Of a stretch of 64,000 bases of DNA, positions 9,234 to 18,711 are shown piece after piece. The stretch is from Rubrivivax sp. Its GTDB lineage: Bacteria > Pseudomonadota > Gammaproteobacteria > Burkholderiales > Burkholderiaceae_C. The position numbers and the translations under genes were made by a program. The notes under the pieces were generated by a model that was given only the letters and a program-made list of their open reading frames with translations, did not search any database and was not told the origin of the DNA. The stretch is from NCBI GenBank assembly GCA_027490215.1, contig JAIXYO010000027.1, positions 123,601 to 187,600 on the forward strand, in the 5' to 3' direction. How positions within the stretch are numbered: position 1 is the stretch's first letter; each line of letters starts with the position of its first letter.

Positions 9234-10469
9234 ATGCCCATGATCTCGACGGCGATGAACACCCGCGAAACCCGCGCGAACGATCAGCCTCTGCGCATCG
9301 CGTTCGTCACCGAAACCTATCCACCGGAAGTCAATGGCGTCTCGATGACGGTGGCCCGCGTTGTCGAGGGCATGCGCAGTCGCCAGCACCAGGTGCAACT
9401 GGTGCGCCTGCGACAGCATGCTGCCGACACGGCCGTTCGTGCCACCGCGTATGAAGAGGTTCTGATGCGCGGCTTGCCGATTCCGCGCTACCCGGAGCTG
9501 AAGATGGGCTGGCCGCAGACTGCCGCGCTGTTCGATTTGTGGTCCGCCAATCGGCCTGATCTGGTGCACATCGCGACCGAAGGTCCGCTGGGCTGGTCGG
9601 CGCTGCGGGCCGCACAGCGCCTTGGCGTGCCGGTATCGTCTGACTTCCGCACCAACTTTCATGCGTATGCGCAGCACTACGGCATCAGCCTGCTGAAGCG
9701 GCCTGTGCTGGCCTACCTGCGCTACTTCCACAGCCGTACCTCGTGCACGATGGTGCCCACCGAATCACTGCGCCGCGAACTGGCCGAACAGGGCTTTCGT
9801 GATCTGAGTGTGGTCGCGCGCGGCGTCGATACCGTGCGCTTTCATCCGGCCAAGCGCAGCACCGAGCTGCGACGTCAGTGGGGTGTGAGCGACGACGACA
9901 TGGTGGTGATGTGCGTCGGCCGGCTGGCCCCGGAGAAGAACCTGACCGATCTGGTCTCGGCTTACCAGGCCATGCACCGTATCCAGCCACGCACGCGGCT
10001 GGTGCTTGTCGGCGACGGTCCGGCGCGGCAAGCCTTGCAGTCGGCATGTCCCGAGGCCATTTTGGCCGGGTCACGCACTGGCGACGACCTCCCCGTGCAT
10101 TACGCCTCGGCTGACGCGTTCCTGTTTCCCAGTCTGACCGAAACCTTCGGCAACGTGACGCCTGAGGCCATGGCCAGCGGCCTGCCGGTGCTGGCCTACA
10201 ACTACGCAGCCGCAGCGCAGCTGATCCAGCACGGTGACAACGGCCTGTTGGCCGCCTACGGCGCGGCCCATGACTTCGTCACGCTGGCCGAGAGCCTGGT
10301 AGCCGACCCTCAACTCGCGAGGCGCATGGGTGCGGCCGCACGACAGACCGCCGAGCGTCTGGCCTGGGACACGGTGATCGGCCAGGTCGAAGCGCTGTTC
10401 ATTGCGGTGGCGCGTGGCGGCGATGGCGTGCCCACGATGACGTTGTCGCCGGCGGTTGCCGAAGTGTGA
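9234..10469 (+). CDS. GT4-family glycosyltransferase
   Basis: This is a retaining GT-B glycosyltransferase of about 411 residues. The N-terminal domain starts RIAFVTETYPPEVNGVS, typical of the MgtA/SqdX-like lipid glycosyltransferases and GDP-mannose-dependent transferases. The C-terminal nucleotide-sugar site has GRLAPEKN and the E-x7-E motif in PSLTETFGNVTPEAMASG. No signal peptide or membrane helix is seen, so it is probably a peripheral enzyme at the cytoplasmic membrane. Starts at 9234, 9240 and 9255 are all possible. Lipid neighbours suggest a diacylglycerol or phospholipid acceptor, which is inference. Confidence 0.8.
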   Translation: MPMISTAMNTRETRANDQPLRIAFVTETYPPEVNGVSMTVARVVEGMRSRQHQVQLVRLRQHAADTAVRATAYEEVLMRGLPIPRYPELKMGWPQTAALFDLWSANRPDLVHIATEGPLGWSALRAAQRLGVPVSSDFRTNFHAYAQHYGISLLKRPVLAYLRYFHSRTSCTMVPTESLRRELAEQGFRDLSVVARGVDTVRFHPAKRSTELRRQWGVSDDDMVVMCVGRLAPEKNLTDLVSAYQAMHRIQPRTRLVLVGDGPARQALQSACPEAILAGSRTGDDLPVHYASADAFLFPSLTETFGNVTPEAMASGLPVLAYNYAAAAQLIQHGDNGLLAAYGAAHDFVTLAESLVADPQLARRMGAAARQTAERLAWDTVIGQVEALFIAVARGGDGVPTMTLSPAVAEV

Positions 10470-10516
10470 GCCGGGTTGCGCGAGCGAAGTGAGTCAGCTG
10501 TTGGCGAGGCCAGGAC

Positions 10517-10879
10517 TTACAGCTCACCGATGGCCATTTGCGACAGCACGTCGGCCTGCATCAATTCATCGAGGGCGGGGTCGGGACGCTGCAGCCACAA
10601 GACCGTGGCGATGACGGCGCCGAGCAGCAGGCCGGTCGTCAAGCCAACCCAGCGCCAGCGCCGACCCGGATGCCCGCCAAGCAGCATTGCTGGGCCCGAA
10701 GGGCCGGCTGTTGTCGTCGCACCCATCGAGCCCCGCAGCTCATGCCATTGCATGAGCACCTGATCACCCAGCGCATCGATCTCGGCGGCTGGCGGCTTCA
10801 GCGCGCGCAGTTGCAGACGCAGGGCCTGGTCATTGGCATCGGCATCAGCGTGCGGATCGGGGGCAGAGCGGTCTTTCAT
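10517..10879 (-). CDS. Small single-pass membrane protein, probable anti-sigma partner (DUF3619-like)
   Basis: The protein has 120 residues: a charged cytoplasmic N-terminal half, one membrane helix (VGLTTGLLLGAVIATVLWL, about residues 78-96) and a short acidic C-terminal tail. Its start codon overlaps the sigma-factor stop codon (ATGA), the usual arrangement for an anti-sigma factor. No zinc-binding ZAS motif is visible. Similar small proteins (DUF3619) accompany this sigma/DUF3106 operon in other Burkholderiales. The anti-sigma role is inferred from position and topology only. Confidence 0.6.
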   Translation of the reverse strand: MKDRSAPDPHADADANDQALRLQLRALKPPAAEIDALGDQVLMQWHELRGSMGATTTAGPSGPAMLLGGHPGRRWRWVGLTTGLLLGAVIATVLWLQRPDPALDELMQADVLSQMAIGEL

Positions 10880-11514
10880 CGGGGGGCTCCTTCGAGCTGC
10901 ATCCGCAGCGCCTGCTTGGCGCGGTGCAGCAGTTGATGGGCGGCGTTCGGGTCGATGTCCAGGGCGCGGGCGATGTCGGGCACCCCCGCATCGGCATAGG
11001 CCCACATGACCACCGCCATCCGTTGGCGCACCGGCAGACGTGCCAGCGCGTTTGCCAGCGCGCGGCCGTCGCCCGCAGCGCGACCGTCGTCGTGCGCGGC
11101 GATGTCGCTGGCCTGCTGTGCATCGTGCAGTTCAGCCAGTGCCTGGGGGTCGGTGGCGTCTTCGCGCTGTGCCGTCCAGCGGCTGCGGCAGCGGTTGATG
11201 ACGATGGTGTTGAAGTAGGTAGACAGCGTGGCGCCATGGCTGTCGCTCGGGTGGCTGCGCCACAAGCGCAGGAAGGCGTCCTGCACGGCGTCTTCAGCAT
11301 CTTCGCTGCGGCGCAGCAGCTGCAGCGCGAGACCATAGGCCTGAGGCGTCAGCGCGCGGACCAGCTGCTGCGCGCTGCGTGCGTCGCCTGCGCAGGCTTC
11401 GTGCCACAGCGTCCAGTCGCTGGCGGGTACGGCCGGTCCGGTGCGAACGCGCGCGGCTGCGCTTTCCAGCCAGCCGCTCAGCCGTGACATTGGGTGTGCC
11501 CAGGTCGTGCCCAT
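10876..11514 (-). CDS. ECF-type RNA polymerase sigma factor
   Basis: The sigma-70 family protein has 212 residues. Region 2 has LLRRSEDAEDAVQDAFLRLWR and STYFNTIVINRCRSR; region 4 has LARLPVRQRMAVVMWAYADAGVPDIARALDIDPNAAHQLLHRAKQAL, a classic helix-turn-helix. AAGG precedes the ATG at 11514, and a second Met at 11490 is possible. It lies 16 bases after the DUF3106-like gene and overlaps the next gene by four bases, forming a three-gene operon that probably regulates an envelope response. Confidence 0.88.
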   Translation of the reverse strand: MGTTWAHPMSRLSGWLESAAARVRTGPAVPASDWTLWHEACAGDARSAQQLVRALTPQAYGLALQLLRRSEDAEDAVQDAFLRLWRSHPSDSHGATLSTYFNTIVINRCRSRWTAQREDATDPQALAELHDAQQASDIAAHDDGRAAGDGRALANALARLPVRQRMAVVMWAYADAGVPDIARALDIDPNAAHQLLHRAKQALRMQLEGAPR

Positions 11515-11530
11515 GCCTTCATCGAGCGCA

Positions 11531-11974
11531 TCACCGCGCTGGAAGTTTCTCGCGCAGCGCGGCGCGTTCTTCAGGGCTGAGCTTGCCGAGGATGTCGCGC
11601 CGGTCCTGAATCAGCTGCCGACGCTCTTCGGGCGACATCGACTGGACGCGCTCGCGGCGCTCATTGATCAGGCGCTGCCTTTCATCGGGCGCCAGCTGTT
11701 GCCAACGCTCGCGGGTGCGCCCCGCCAGCGCCTGCCGCTGCTCTGGCGTCATGCCTTCGAGACGTTCACGCAGCCGATTGCGAAATGCAGCGCGCTCCTG
11801 CGGGGTGGCCTCTTGCAGTCGCTGCTTCAACTCGGCGCGGCGCGTCGACTGTTCCTGCGGACTGAGCGCAGCCCACGCTGCCGGGTCAGGCACCTCCGGC
11901 AGGGCCGCATGGGCCGAGAGCAGCGGCGTCGTCCACAGTGCCATCCAACACATCAGCAATCGGGTTCGTCTCAT
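11531..11974 (-). CDS. Periplasmic helical protein, DUF3106-like
   Basis: The protein has 147 residues, with a signal peptide (MRRTRLLMCWMALWTTPLLSAHA) followed by a highly charged, Arg/Glu/Gln-rich helical region. Repeating units resemble 'L(S/T)PEERxxLRxRLxxxxxM(S/T)PEQRQ', the pattern of DUF3106 proteins and of periplasmic stress sensors such as CpxP/Spy-like helical proteins. It is the first gene of the ECF sigma operon, so it may be the periplasmic signal component; that role is inference. Confidence 0.7.
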   Translation of the reverse strand: MRRTRLLMCWMALWTTPLLSAHAALPEVPDPAAWAALSPQEQSTRRAELKQRLQEATPQERAAFRNRLRERLEGMTPEQRQALAGRTRERWQQLAPDERQRLINERRERVQSMSPEERRQLIQDRRDILGKLSPEERAALREKLPAR

Positions 11975-12217
11975 CAGGGGTCTCGCTTGATGCTGCTCTT
12001 CATGGGTCGCTTGCCGGACGCTTGTAGCGTGCCACGCCAATCTTCAACTCTTCAAGCGGGCTGTTCTTACGCTGAATTCACAACATCCTCGCACCGTATG
12101 CGGATTTGCGTTGGACGCAGTAAGAAGCCCTGGGGCCGGGCGGTTCAAGGTGGACGTGACTGCGATGCGGTCACGCGATTGAGCCCAGCCACCAACTTGT
12201 CCTCCACAGGAGCTTTC

Positions 12218-12559
12218 ATGTCGAATCTTCGTTCCCACACCCTGTTGTTCACGTTGCTCGTCGCCAGCGGGACGAGCACCTATGCCGAAACCCCGCTCAC
12301 ACAAGCGGTCGAACAGCGAGTAGACCATCGCCAGGATCGGCAGGAACAGCGCATTGACAACGGTGTTTCCTCAGGCGCGCTGACCGCGCCCGAAGCCCGT
12401 CGGTTGGGCCGGGAGCAAGCGCGCGTCGCCCGCGCAGAAAACCGCGCCGAAGCCGATGGCAAGATCACCCCGAGGGAGGCTGTCGCGCTCGAGAAGCGGC
12501 AGGACGTTGCCAGCCGACGCATCTACCGGCAGAAGCACGACGCGCAAACCCGTCCGTGA
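12218..12559 (+). CDS. Small exported protein of unknown function
   Basis: The protein has 113 residues, with AGGAG seven bases before the ATG and a signal peptide (MSNLRSHTLLFTLLVASGTSTYA). The mature part is charged and helical, with QRVDHRQDRQEQRIDNGV, a turn (SGALTAPEARRL), REQARVARAENRAEADGKITPREAVALEKRQDVASRRIYRQKHD. This recalls a widespread Burkholderiales/Pseudomonas family of small periplasmic proteins with paired 'G-x-(I/L)-T-P-x-E' loops that look EF-hand-like. The function is unknown. Confidence 0.7.
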   Translation: MSNLRSHTLLFTLLVASGTSTYAETPLTQAVEQRVDHRQDRQEQRIDNGVSSGALTAPEARRLGREQARVARAENRAEADGKITPREAVALEKRQDVASRRIYRQKHDAQTRP

Positions 12560-12571
12560 GCTCGGGTGGGG

Positions 12572-13505
12572 TCACTTCGCGAGGGCGGTTGGTACTGAAG
12601 CCTGCAAGTGCGCTCGCACGCGCGGGTCGGCGGTCAAGCCCAGGGCGCGCTGCAGCGCGGCCTCGGCATCCTCTGTATGGCCGGCCCGGCGTTCCAGGTA
12701 GGCCCTGGCCACCCAATAGGGCTGGCTGGCTGCGATCTCGCCGTCGGGCATGGCGCGCAGGTACGTCAGCCCGGTGGTGACATCTCCCGCTTCAGCTCGA
12801 GCGATGGCATGTCCGATGGACGCCCCGGTGCTGCGGGAAAATCGCCACCAGCAGACCATACAGATTGGCAACTGCTGACCGCAGCGTCTTGACGGCAAAA
12901 GTGTTTTGGCGCTGCGCTGAATGGATGGCTGATTCGAGCTGGAACGAGCCTGGTTGACGCTGCTGCGCGGACAGCCGAAGGCAGCGTTCGGCTTCGTCGA
13001 TCCGCGCCGATCGTCGTGCCTCGCAACACGGCATCGGTGCCGACAGTCCCAGTGCCTAGGCGTGGTCGGGCTGCAGCATGAACACAAGGCGGCACAGCTA
13101 CGGCGCCTCTGCGCGCAGCCCCGACAAAAGTCGGCGGCTGAACCGCTTCAGGCCCGAGAACGGCGGTATTGGCGCTGATGGTGTACGCGCCGTAGATACC
13201 TTCAAGCACCGCGCCGATGCGAGCTGGCCACTCGCACGACTCAGGCTCCTCGAAGCACAGGCTGGCACCGCGGATCTTGGCCTTGGCGCGTGCACCGATG
13301 GGAAGAGCGAAGGGCCGGCGCAGACGGACAGCAGCTTGAGCCGTTCCTCGGGTAGGGTTGGTGCTTCGGGCGCCAGGGCCTCGTTGTCGAACAGAGCAAG
13401 CACCCTGGGGTCATGTTCTATCCGCAAATGGCGCCCGCGCTGCTGCAACTGTCGGCGGGCAGTGGTCAGCAACCAACCTTCGGGTGAGGCCGGAACGCCA
13501 TCCAT
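12572..13505 (-). pseudogene. Degraded ECF sigma factor (DUF6596/SigJ-like type)
   Basis: Recognisable pieces lie in order in three minus-strand frames. First comes PEGWLLTTARRQLQQRGRH with the DERLKLLFVC-like PEERLKLLSVC (about 13350-13490). Then comes the start of the C-terminal domain (LEGIYGAYTISANTAV, about 13160-13209), then CCEARRSARIDEAERCLRL and QRQPGSFQLESAIHSAQRQ (12900-13040). Last is IARAEAGDVTTGLTYLRAM through GLTADPRVRAHLQ (12590-12820). Frameshifts separate the pieces and the sigma region 2 coding part is absent. The intact family has about 400 residues with a TPR-like C-terminus. It is a clear relic and is not translated as a functional protein. Confidence 0.8.
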
Positions 13506-13509
13506 GGGC

Positions 13510-13677
13510 CGGTCAAGGTGTTAGGCGGCTGCAGGCTATTTCCAGATACGACGATACCTGCGCCGCTCAATGCGCCGATATTGGCGTTCCAGAAGCCCCA
13601 ATAGGCCGAGCTTGGTCGGACCTGTCGCGCTGGCTCATCTTTTGTGCTGTTTCCTGGTACCTGAGCATGTATTGCAT
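13510..13677 (-). pseudogene. Truncated YCII-domain gene upstream of the broken sigma gene
   Basis: AGGAGA precedes an ATG at 13677, and the product begins MQYMLRYQETAQKMSQRD, the YCII-family start. A frameshift near 13600 follows. The other frame continues AYWGFWNANIGALSGAGIVVSGN and SLQPPNTLTG, matching the next YCII segment. It then runs directly into the PEGWLLTTARRQL part of the sigma relic. The YCII C-terminus (usually ending in a DGPF-like motif) and the sigma N-terminus are missing, which points to one internal deletion joining the two genes. Confidence 0.75.
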
Positions 13678-13800
13678 GGGGTTCTCCTGTGGAGTTGACG
13701 GACGGCGACCCTCGCACGTCCTTCCCAATGGATGCACGGCCAGGCGCGTAATCGACATCGGACCCGAAGAGTTCTGTGAGCCCTCCGTCTGCGGGGCACA

Positions 13801-13825
13801 AAAAACCCGCCTGATGGCGGGTTTG
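13801..13825 (-). terminator. Rho-independent terminator of csp
   Basis: Read on the minus strand, the stem AAACCCGCC-ATCA-GGCGGGTTT ends in a run of T (the six A at 13801-13806 on the plus strand). It lies about 45 bases downstream of the cold-shock gene stop codon. Confidence 0.85.
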
Positions 13826-13869
13826 GGTGATGGGCGATCGAAGATAGAAGCGCCGACGCGCTTGGCCGA

Positions 13870-14130
13870 TCAAGTTGTCACTGGCTGGGACTGTGAAGGC
13901 TGATCTTCGACGCGCTGAACCGCTACGTCGATTGGGAATATCTTCTGTGCCAATTGCCCCTTCGGGCCTTGGATCAACTCGTAGTTGACCTTGCTGCCTT
14001 GCTTCAGTGTTCTGAAGCCTTCCATTTGGATGGCAGAAAAATGGGCGAACACATCGTCTCCGCCGCCTTCGGGTTCAATGAAACCAAAGCCTTTGGCGTC
14101 GTTGAACCACTTCACCGTGCCTGTGATCAT
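13870..14130 (-). CDS. Cold-shock domain protein with C-terminal extension
   Basis: The protein has 86 residues. The cold-shock beta-barrel occupies residues 1-67, with RNP1 (KGFGFI) and RNP2 (VFAHFS), and binds single-stranded RNA or DNA. A 19-residue Gln/Ser/Val-rich tail is longer than in classical CspA proteins (about 67-70 residues). GGAG precedes the ATG at 14130, and a strong terminator follows the gene. The 240-base divergent gap to clpS probably contains a structured 5' leader, as is usual for csp genes. Confidence 0.92.
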   Translation of the reverse strand: MITGTVKWFNDAKGFGFIEPEGGGDDVFAHFSAIQMEGFRTLKQGSKVNYELIQGPKGQLAQKIFPIDVAVQRVEDQPSQSQPVTT

Positions 14131-14369
14131 GCTGCAACTCCAGTGAAACAGAAACGCCTTGATTTTGCTGCGCCAGCAATGCCGGTGTCAATTCGCCCTT
14201 TCCGTGCCATGAAGTTTGGCTGCTGTCAGGTTTAATGTCCAGTCCCGACGCACCATTGGCCGCAGGAACCGGTACCGCTGAATGGCGTGCTTCTTGGCTT
14301 GTGATTTGCAGCACAGGTCCAATATTCCGCCTGGCCCGTACCGGTCTTTCATGTCGATAGAATGAACCC

Positions 14370-14720
14370 ATGTCCACCGATAAACCCACTCCTGCGACTC
14401 CTGTTGTCCCCCAGATTGATGAGGGGCACGGCGCAGTCGTTGTCGAACGGCAGGCTCAGAAGACCGAGCCACCGCGCATGTACCAGGTCGTCCTGCTCAA
14501 CGACGACTACACGCCGATGGAATTCGTCGTGGTGGTATTACAGGAGTATTTCAATCGCGACCTCGAAGCCGCGACGCAGATCATGTTGAAGATTCACCAT
14601 GACGGTCGAGGCGTATGCGGCGTCTATTCAAAGGATGTCGCTGCGACGAAAGTCGAGTTGGTGTTGGCTGCCGCACGCCGCGGTGGTCACCCGTTGCAAT
14701 GCATTATGGAGGCCGCATGA
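14370..14720 (+). CDS. clpS: ClpS adaptor protein for ClpAP (N-end rule)
   Basis: ClpS delivers N-degron substrates to ClpA. The 116-residue protein has a flexible N-terminal arm of about 35 residues, then the fold with the conserved pocket segment [17 protein letters not shown] (the NDD motif contacts the substrate N-terminus) and [16 protein letters not shown] [15 protein letters not shown]. It ends with the conserved [10 protein letters not shown]. The stop codon overlaps the clpA start (ATGA), so the two are translationally coupled. Confidence 0.95.
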   Translation: MSTDKPTPATPVVPQIDEGHGAVVVERQAQKTEPPRMYQVVLLNDDYTPMEFVVVVLQEYFNRDLEAATQIMLKIHHDGRGVCGVYSKDVAATKVELVLAAARRGGHPLQCIMEAA

Positions 14721-17023
14721 TCGCTCAAGAACTTGAAGTCAGTTTGCACATGGCATTTGTGGAGGCGCGTCAGCAACGCCACGAATTCATCACCGTCGAA
14801 CACCTGCTGATGGCGTTGCTCGACAACCCATCAGCGGCTGAAGTGCTGCGCGCCTGTTCGGCCAATGTCGATGACCTGCGCAAGAGCCTGGCGCAATTCA
14901 TCAAGGAGAACACGCCGACTGTCGGGGGCACCGACGAGGTCGACACGCAACCCACGCTGGGCTTTCAGCGGGTCATCCAGCGCGCGATCATGCACGTGCA
15001 GTCCACGGGCAGCGGCAAGAAAGAAGTCACCGGCGCCAATGTCCTGGTGGCGATCTTCGGTGAAAAAGATTCGCACGCTGTCTATTACCTCCACCAGCAG
15101 GGTGTCACGCGTCTGGACGTTGTCAATTTCATCGCCCACGGCATCAAGAAGTCCGATCCGCCAGAACAAGCAAAGCCCGCAGACGGTGGTGGCAGCGCGT
15201 CCGAAGGTGACAAGGAAGACTCTGATGTCAAGGGCTCGCCGCTGGATCAATTCACCCAGAACCTGAACCAACTCGCCCGCGAAGGCAAGATCGACCCGCT
15301 GATCGGGCGAGAGCACGAAGTCGAGCGCGTGATTCAGATTCTTTGCCGTCGGCGCAAGAACAATCCGCTGCTGGTCGGCGAGGCTGGCGTTGGCAAGACG
15401 GCGATTGCAGAAGGTTTGGCTTGGCGCATCACCGAGGGCAATGTTCCCGAGGTGCTGGCGAATGCCACCGTGTATTCACTTGACATGGGGGCCTTGCTCG
15501 CCGGTACCAAATACCGCGGTGACTTCGAGCAGCGCCTGAAGGCGGTGTTGAAGGTGCTCAAGGAGCAGCCTAATTCCGTGCTCTTCATCGACGAGATTCA
15601 CACGCTGATCGGCGCCGGTGCAGCGTCGGGCGGCACGCTTGATGCCAGCAATTTGTTGAAGCCTGCGCTCAGTTCTGGCGCGATGAAGTGCATTGGTGCA
15701 ACCACCTTCACCGAGTACCGCGGCATTTTTGAGAAAGATGCAGCCCTGTCGCGTCGTTTCCAGAAGGTAGATGTGACCGAGCCTTCGGTCGAGGAAACGG
15801 TCGAAATCCTGAAGGGGCTGAAGTCCCGCTTCGAAGAGCACCACAGTGTCAAGTACGCACTGGGGGCGCTTCAGGCGGCGGCCGAGCTGTCTGCCAAGTT
15901 CATCAATGACCGCCATCTGCCCGACAAGGCGATCGATGTGATCGACGAAGCCGGTGCGGCGCAACGCATCCTGCCAAAGAGCAAGCAGAAGAAGACCATC
16001 ACCCGCAACGAGGTCGAGGAGATCGTCGCAAAGATTGCGCGCATCCCTCCAGCCAGCGTGTCGAACGATGATCGCTCGAAGCTCAAGAGCCTGGATCGTG
16101 ACCTGAACAGCGTGGTGTTCGGTCAGGAGCCAGCGATCGAAGCATTGGCGGCGGCCATCAAGATGGCGCGTTCGGGCCTGGGCAAGCCTGACAAGCCGAT
16201 CGGCTCATTCCTGTTCTCTGGCCCGACCGGTGTGGGCAAGACCGAAGTCGCGAAGCAGCTCGCATTCATCCTCGGGATCGACCTGATCCGCTTCGACATG
16301 AGCGAGTACATGGAGCGCCATGCCGTCAGCCGCCTCATTGGCGCGCCTCCGGGTTACGTCGGCTTCGACCAGGGCGGTTTGATGACCGAGGCGATCACCA
16401 AGAAGCCGCACTGCGTGCTGCTGCTCGACGAGATCGAGAAGGCCCACCCGGATGTGTTCAATGTGCTGCTGCAGGTGATGGACCACGGCACCTTGACCGA
16501 CAACAACGGTCGCAAGGCCGACTTCCGCAACGTGATCATCGTGATGACCACGAATGCGGGCGCCGAGATCATGAACAAGGCGAGCATCGGCTTTACCAAC
16601 CCGCGCGAGCGTGGCGACGAGATGGCCGATGTGAAACGCATGTTCACACCGGAATTCCGCAACCGGCTCGACGCGGTGGTCAGCTTCCGCGCGCTTGACG
16701 AAGACATCATCCTGCGTGTCGTCGACAAGTTCCTGCTCCAGCTCGAAAGCCAGCTGGCCGAGAAGAAGGTCGACGTCACCTTCACAGACGCACTGCGCAA
16801 GCACCTCGCCAAGAACGGCTTCGATCCGTTGATGGGCGCACGTCCAATGCAGCGCCTGATCCAGGACACGATCCGTCGTGCGCTGGCCGACGAACTGCTG
16901 TTCGGCCGCCTGGTCGATGGTGGCCGACTGACGGTGGACATCGATGCCGACGGCAAGGTGTCGCTGGACATCCAGCCCCTGAAGAAGAGCGACAAGCCGA
17001 AAGCGGAGTCGGCGACGGCTTGA
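14717..17023 (+). CDS. clpA: ATP-dependent Clp protease ATP-binding subunit ClpA
   Basis: ClpA is the AAA+ unfoldase that partners ClpP. Its 768 residues include the N-domain ([14 protein letters not shown] through about residue 150), the first AAA module with Walker A GEAGVGKT and Walker [15 protein letters not shown], and the second module with [27 protein letters not shown] and the sensor-2 region GARPMQRLI. The start at 14717 overlaps the clpS stop. Length and motif order are normal, and the gene appears intact. Confidence 0.96.
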   Translation: MIAQELEVSLHMAFVEARQQRHEFITVEHLLMALLDNPSAAEVLRACSANVDDLRKSLAQFIKENTPTVGGTDEVDTQPTLGFQRVIQRAIMHVQSTGSGKKEVTGANVLVAIFGEKDSHAVYYLHQQGVTRLDVVNFIAHGIKKSDPPEQAKPADGGGSASEGDKEDSDVKGSPLDQFTQNLNQLAREGKIDPLIGREHEVERVIQILCRRRKNNPLLVGEAGVGKTAIAEGLAWRITEGNVPEVLANATVYSLDMGALLAGTKYRGDFEQRLKAVLKVLKEQPNSVLFIDEIHTLIGAGAASGGTLDASNLLKPALSSGAMKCIGATTFTEYRGIFEKDAALSRRFQKVDVTEPSVEETVEILKGLKSRFEEHHSVKYALGALQAAAELSAKFINDRHLPDKAIDVIDEAGAAQRILPKSKQKKTITRNEVEEIVAKIARIPPASVSNDDRSKLKSLDRDLNSVVFGQEPAIEALAAAIKMARSGLGKPDKPIGSFLFSGPTGVGKTEVAKQLAFILGIDLIRFDMSEYMERHAVSRLIGAPPGYVGFDQGGLMTEAITKKPHCVLLLDEIEKAHPDVFNVLLQVMDHGTLTDNNGRKADFRNVIIVMTTNAGAEIMNKASIGFTNPRERGDEMADVKRMFTPEFRNRLDAVVSFRALDEDIILRVVDKFLLQLESQLAEKKVDVTFTDALRKHLAKNGFDPLMGARPMQRLIQDTIRRALADELLFGRLVDGGRLTVDIDADGKVSLDIQPLKKSDKPKAESATA

Positions 17024-17047
17024 CCACACCTTCTTGAGGTCAGACGA

Positions 17048-17080
17048 AGCCGGGGCAGTCGCAAGACGCCCCGGCTTTTT
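17048..17080 (+). terminator. Rho-independent terminator of clpSA
   Basis: AGCCGGGGC (17048-17056) pairs perfectly with GCCCCGGCT (17068-17076) across an 11-base loop and is followed by a T run. It sits 24 bases after the clpA stop codon. Confidence 0.9.
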
Positions 17081-17094
17081 CATGTGGCCAGCGG

Positions 17095-17898
17095 TCAGCG
17101 TGCTGAGTGACGTGCCGGGTCCTCGTGGAAGTAGTCGGCTAGCAGGTGATACACCGAAGGTGCCTCGCGTTGCAGCTCCAGCGGCTGGACATAGAAAGTC
17201 TCAACGCTCACGGCGAAGAATTCCTCGATCGAGTTGGCCGCGTAGGGGTCGATCAAGGTCTGCTCCTGCGCATCGACCTGTGTGCAGAAGTCTGTGTACG
17301 CAGCTGTCATCACCTGAACCCAGCGCACGTGCGCCCTGCGGTCGGTGAGCGGTGGAATGCCATCTGCCCGGCCATCGATCATGTCGATCACATGCGCGAA
17401 TTCATGGATCGTCACGTTGTAGGCCCAATCGGCATGAACTGCTTCTTCGGAAGCCGCCTCAACATCGTGCCAGGACAGCATCACCGGGCCACCCTGCATT
17501 GCCTCTCCGGCCAGTTCTTCCTCGTATTCGTGGACTACGCCGTCCTCGTCCAGAACCTCGCGCGCCACCATCACCGCGTCGCTGTGCAGCACGATGCCGA
17601 CGAAGCCCGCGTACAGATCCAGGCCGCCCTTGAGGTTCAGAATCGGCAGCGATGCCTGCGCAGCGACCGCCACGGCCATTTCGTCCGTCACGACCAAGCC
17701 ATGCGCGCCACTGAATTCCTTCTGCGCCAGGAAAAGCGTGGCGACGCGGCGCATACGGATCAACTCGTCTGCCGACCGCCAACTGAGAAAGGGATAGCGC
17801 AGCAGCGTCAGCTGCCAAAGCAGGTCAGGGATGGCATGCCGGCGACATGCGCGGTCTTCTCGCCAGCGTTTCCATGCGCCTTGCAGCCTCGCAAGCAC
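17095..17898 (-). CDS. mtfA: Zinc-dependent peptidase MtfA
   Basis: MtfA is a gluzincin-like peptidase that in E. coli binds the Mlc repressor and affects glucose PTS expression. The 267-residue protein has the metal motif HEFAHVID near residue 150 and a downstream Glu in the NSIEEFFAVSVETFF-like segment (NSIEEFFAVSVETFY). I place the start at the GTG at 17898, two bases after the lpxH stop, which gives the family length; the frame stays open further upstream inside lpxH without similarity. It is co-transcribed with lpxH. Confidence 0.88.
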   Translation of the reverse strand: MLARLQGAWKRWREDRACRRHAIPDLLWQLTLLRYPFLSWRSADELIRMRRVATLFLAQKEFSGAHGLVVTDEMAVAVAAQASLPILNLKGGLDLYAGFVGIVLHSDAVMVAREVLDEDGVVHEYEEELAGEAMQGGPVMLSWHDVEAASEEAVHADWAYNVTIHEFAHVIDMIDGRADGIPPLTDRRAHVRWVQVMTAAYTDFCTQVDAQEQTLIDPYAANSIEEFFAVSVETFYVQPLELQREAPSVYHLLADYFHEDPARHSAR

Positions 17899-17900
17899 GC

Positions 17901-18707
17901 TCAGCGCTCGGCGACCTGCGCCAGCGGCAAACGCCTCAACCCCCCCGCGGTCCATCGCAGCACTTCTGCTCGCGGCGGGCCGTCTGTCTGATCCAGGTCC
18001 CAATCGCTGAGCACATGACGCAGGAAGCCCGGTGCCAGCCCGTCGGTCCCGGGTCGGTGGGTGTGCCCGTGGATCAACACGGTGGTGCCGGATTCGTGCA
18101 TCCAGCGCACGGCAGTGGCAAAGTCAATGTCGGCGTCGCGGCCGGCCAGTTGTTCAAGCTTGCGGCGTTCGCTCTCGTCGCGCACCTCGCGCGCTAAGCG
18201 GCGACGCTCGGCCAGCGGACGCACCAGAAAATCTCGGCGCCAGGCGGGGTTGCGCACCACCGCACGGAAACGCTGGTACGCCACATCAGCAATACAGAGC
18301 GCATCACCGTGGGTGAGCATGATCCGCTCGCCGAAGGCAAGCATCACTGTCGGGTCGGCGAGCGCGAGAACGCCACAGGCTTTCAGCATATCGGCACCGA
18401 CCAGGAAGTCGCGGTTGCCAACCATGAAACCCAATGCACAGCGCGTGGAGGCCTCGCAAAGCACTTCGGCGCATCGGGCCTCGAAGCCCTCGTGACGAGC
18501 GTCGTCGCCAACCCAGACCTCAAAGAGGTCACCGAGGATGAACACCGCGTCGGCGCGCGTCTGCCTCAGGTAGCTTGCAAACGCGTCGAAGGTCTGCGGT
18601 GTGTCCTCAGCCAGATGCAGATCGCTGATGAAGTCGATCGTTCGCCATTCTGCCGATGCCTGCATCTCCCAGAACGTGGGCAATGCAAGCGGGTCGTCTG
18701 TCGTCAC
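17901..18707 (-). CDS. lpxH: UDP-2,3-diacylglucosamine diphosphatase
   Basis: LpxH hydrolyses UDP-2,3-diacylglucosamine to lipid X in lipid A synthesis, as a peripheral enzyme of the inner membrane. The calcineurin-type metal site is complete: ISDLHLAED, GDLFEVWVGDD, GNRDF, LTHGD and HGHTHRP. The 268-residue protein is about 20 longer than E. coli LpxH, with a short N-terminal extension. It lies four bases after the ppiB stop, so it belongs to a ppiA-ppiB-lpxH-mtfA run. Confidence 0.92.
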   Translation of the reverse strand: MTTDDPLALPTFWEMQASAEWRTIDFISDLHLAEDTPQTFDAFASYLRQTRADAVFILGDLFEVWVGDDARHEGFEARCAEVLCEASTRCALGFMVGNRDFLVGADMLKACGVLALADPTVMLAFGERIMLTHGDALCIADVAYQRFRAVVRNPAWRRDFLVRPLAERRRLAREVRDESERRKLEQLAGRDADIDFATAVRWMHESGTTVLIHGHTHRPGTDGLAPGFLRHVLSDWDLDQTDGPPRAEVLRWTAGGLRRLPLAQVAER

Positions 18708-18711
18708 GCGT

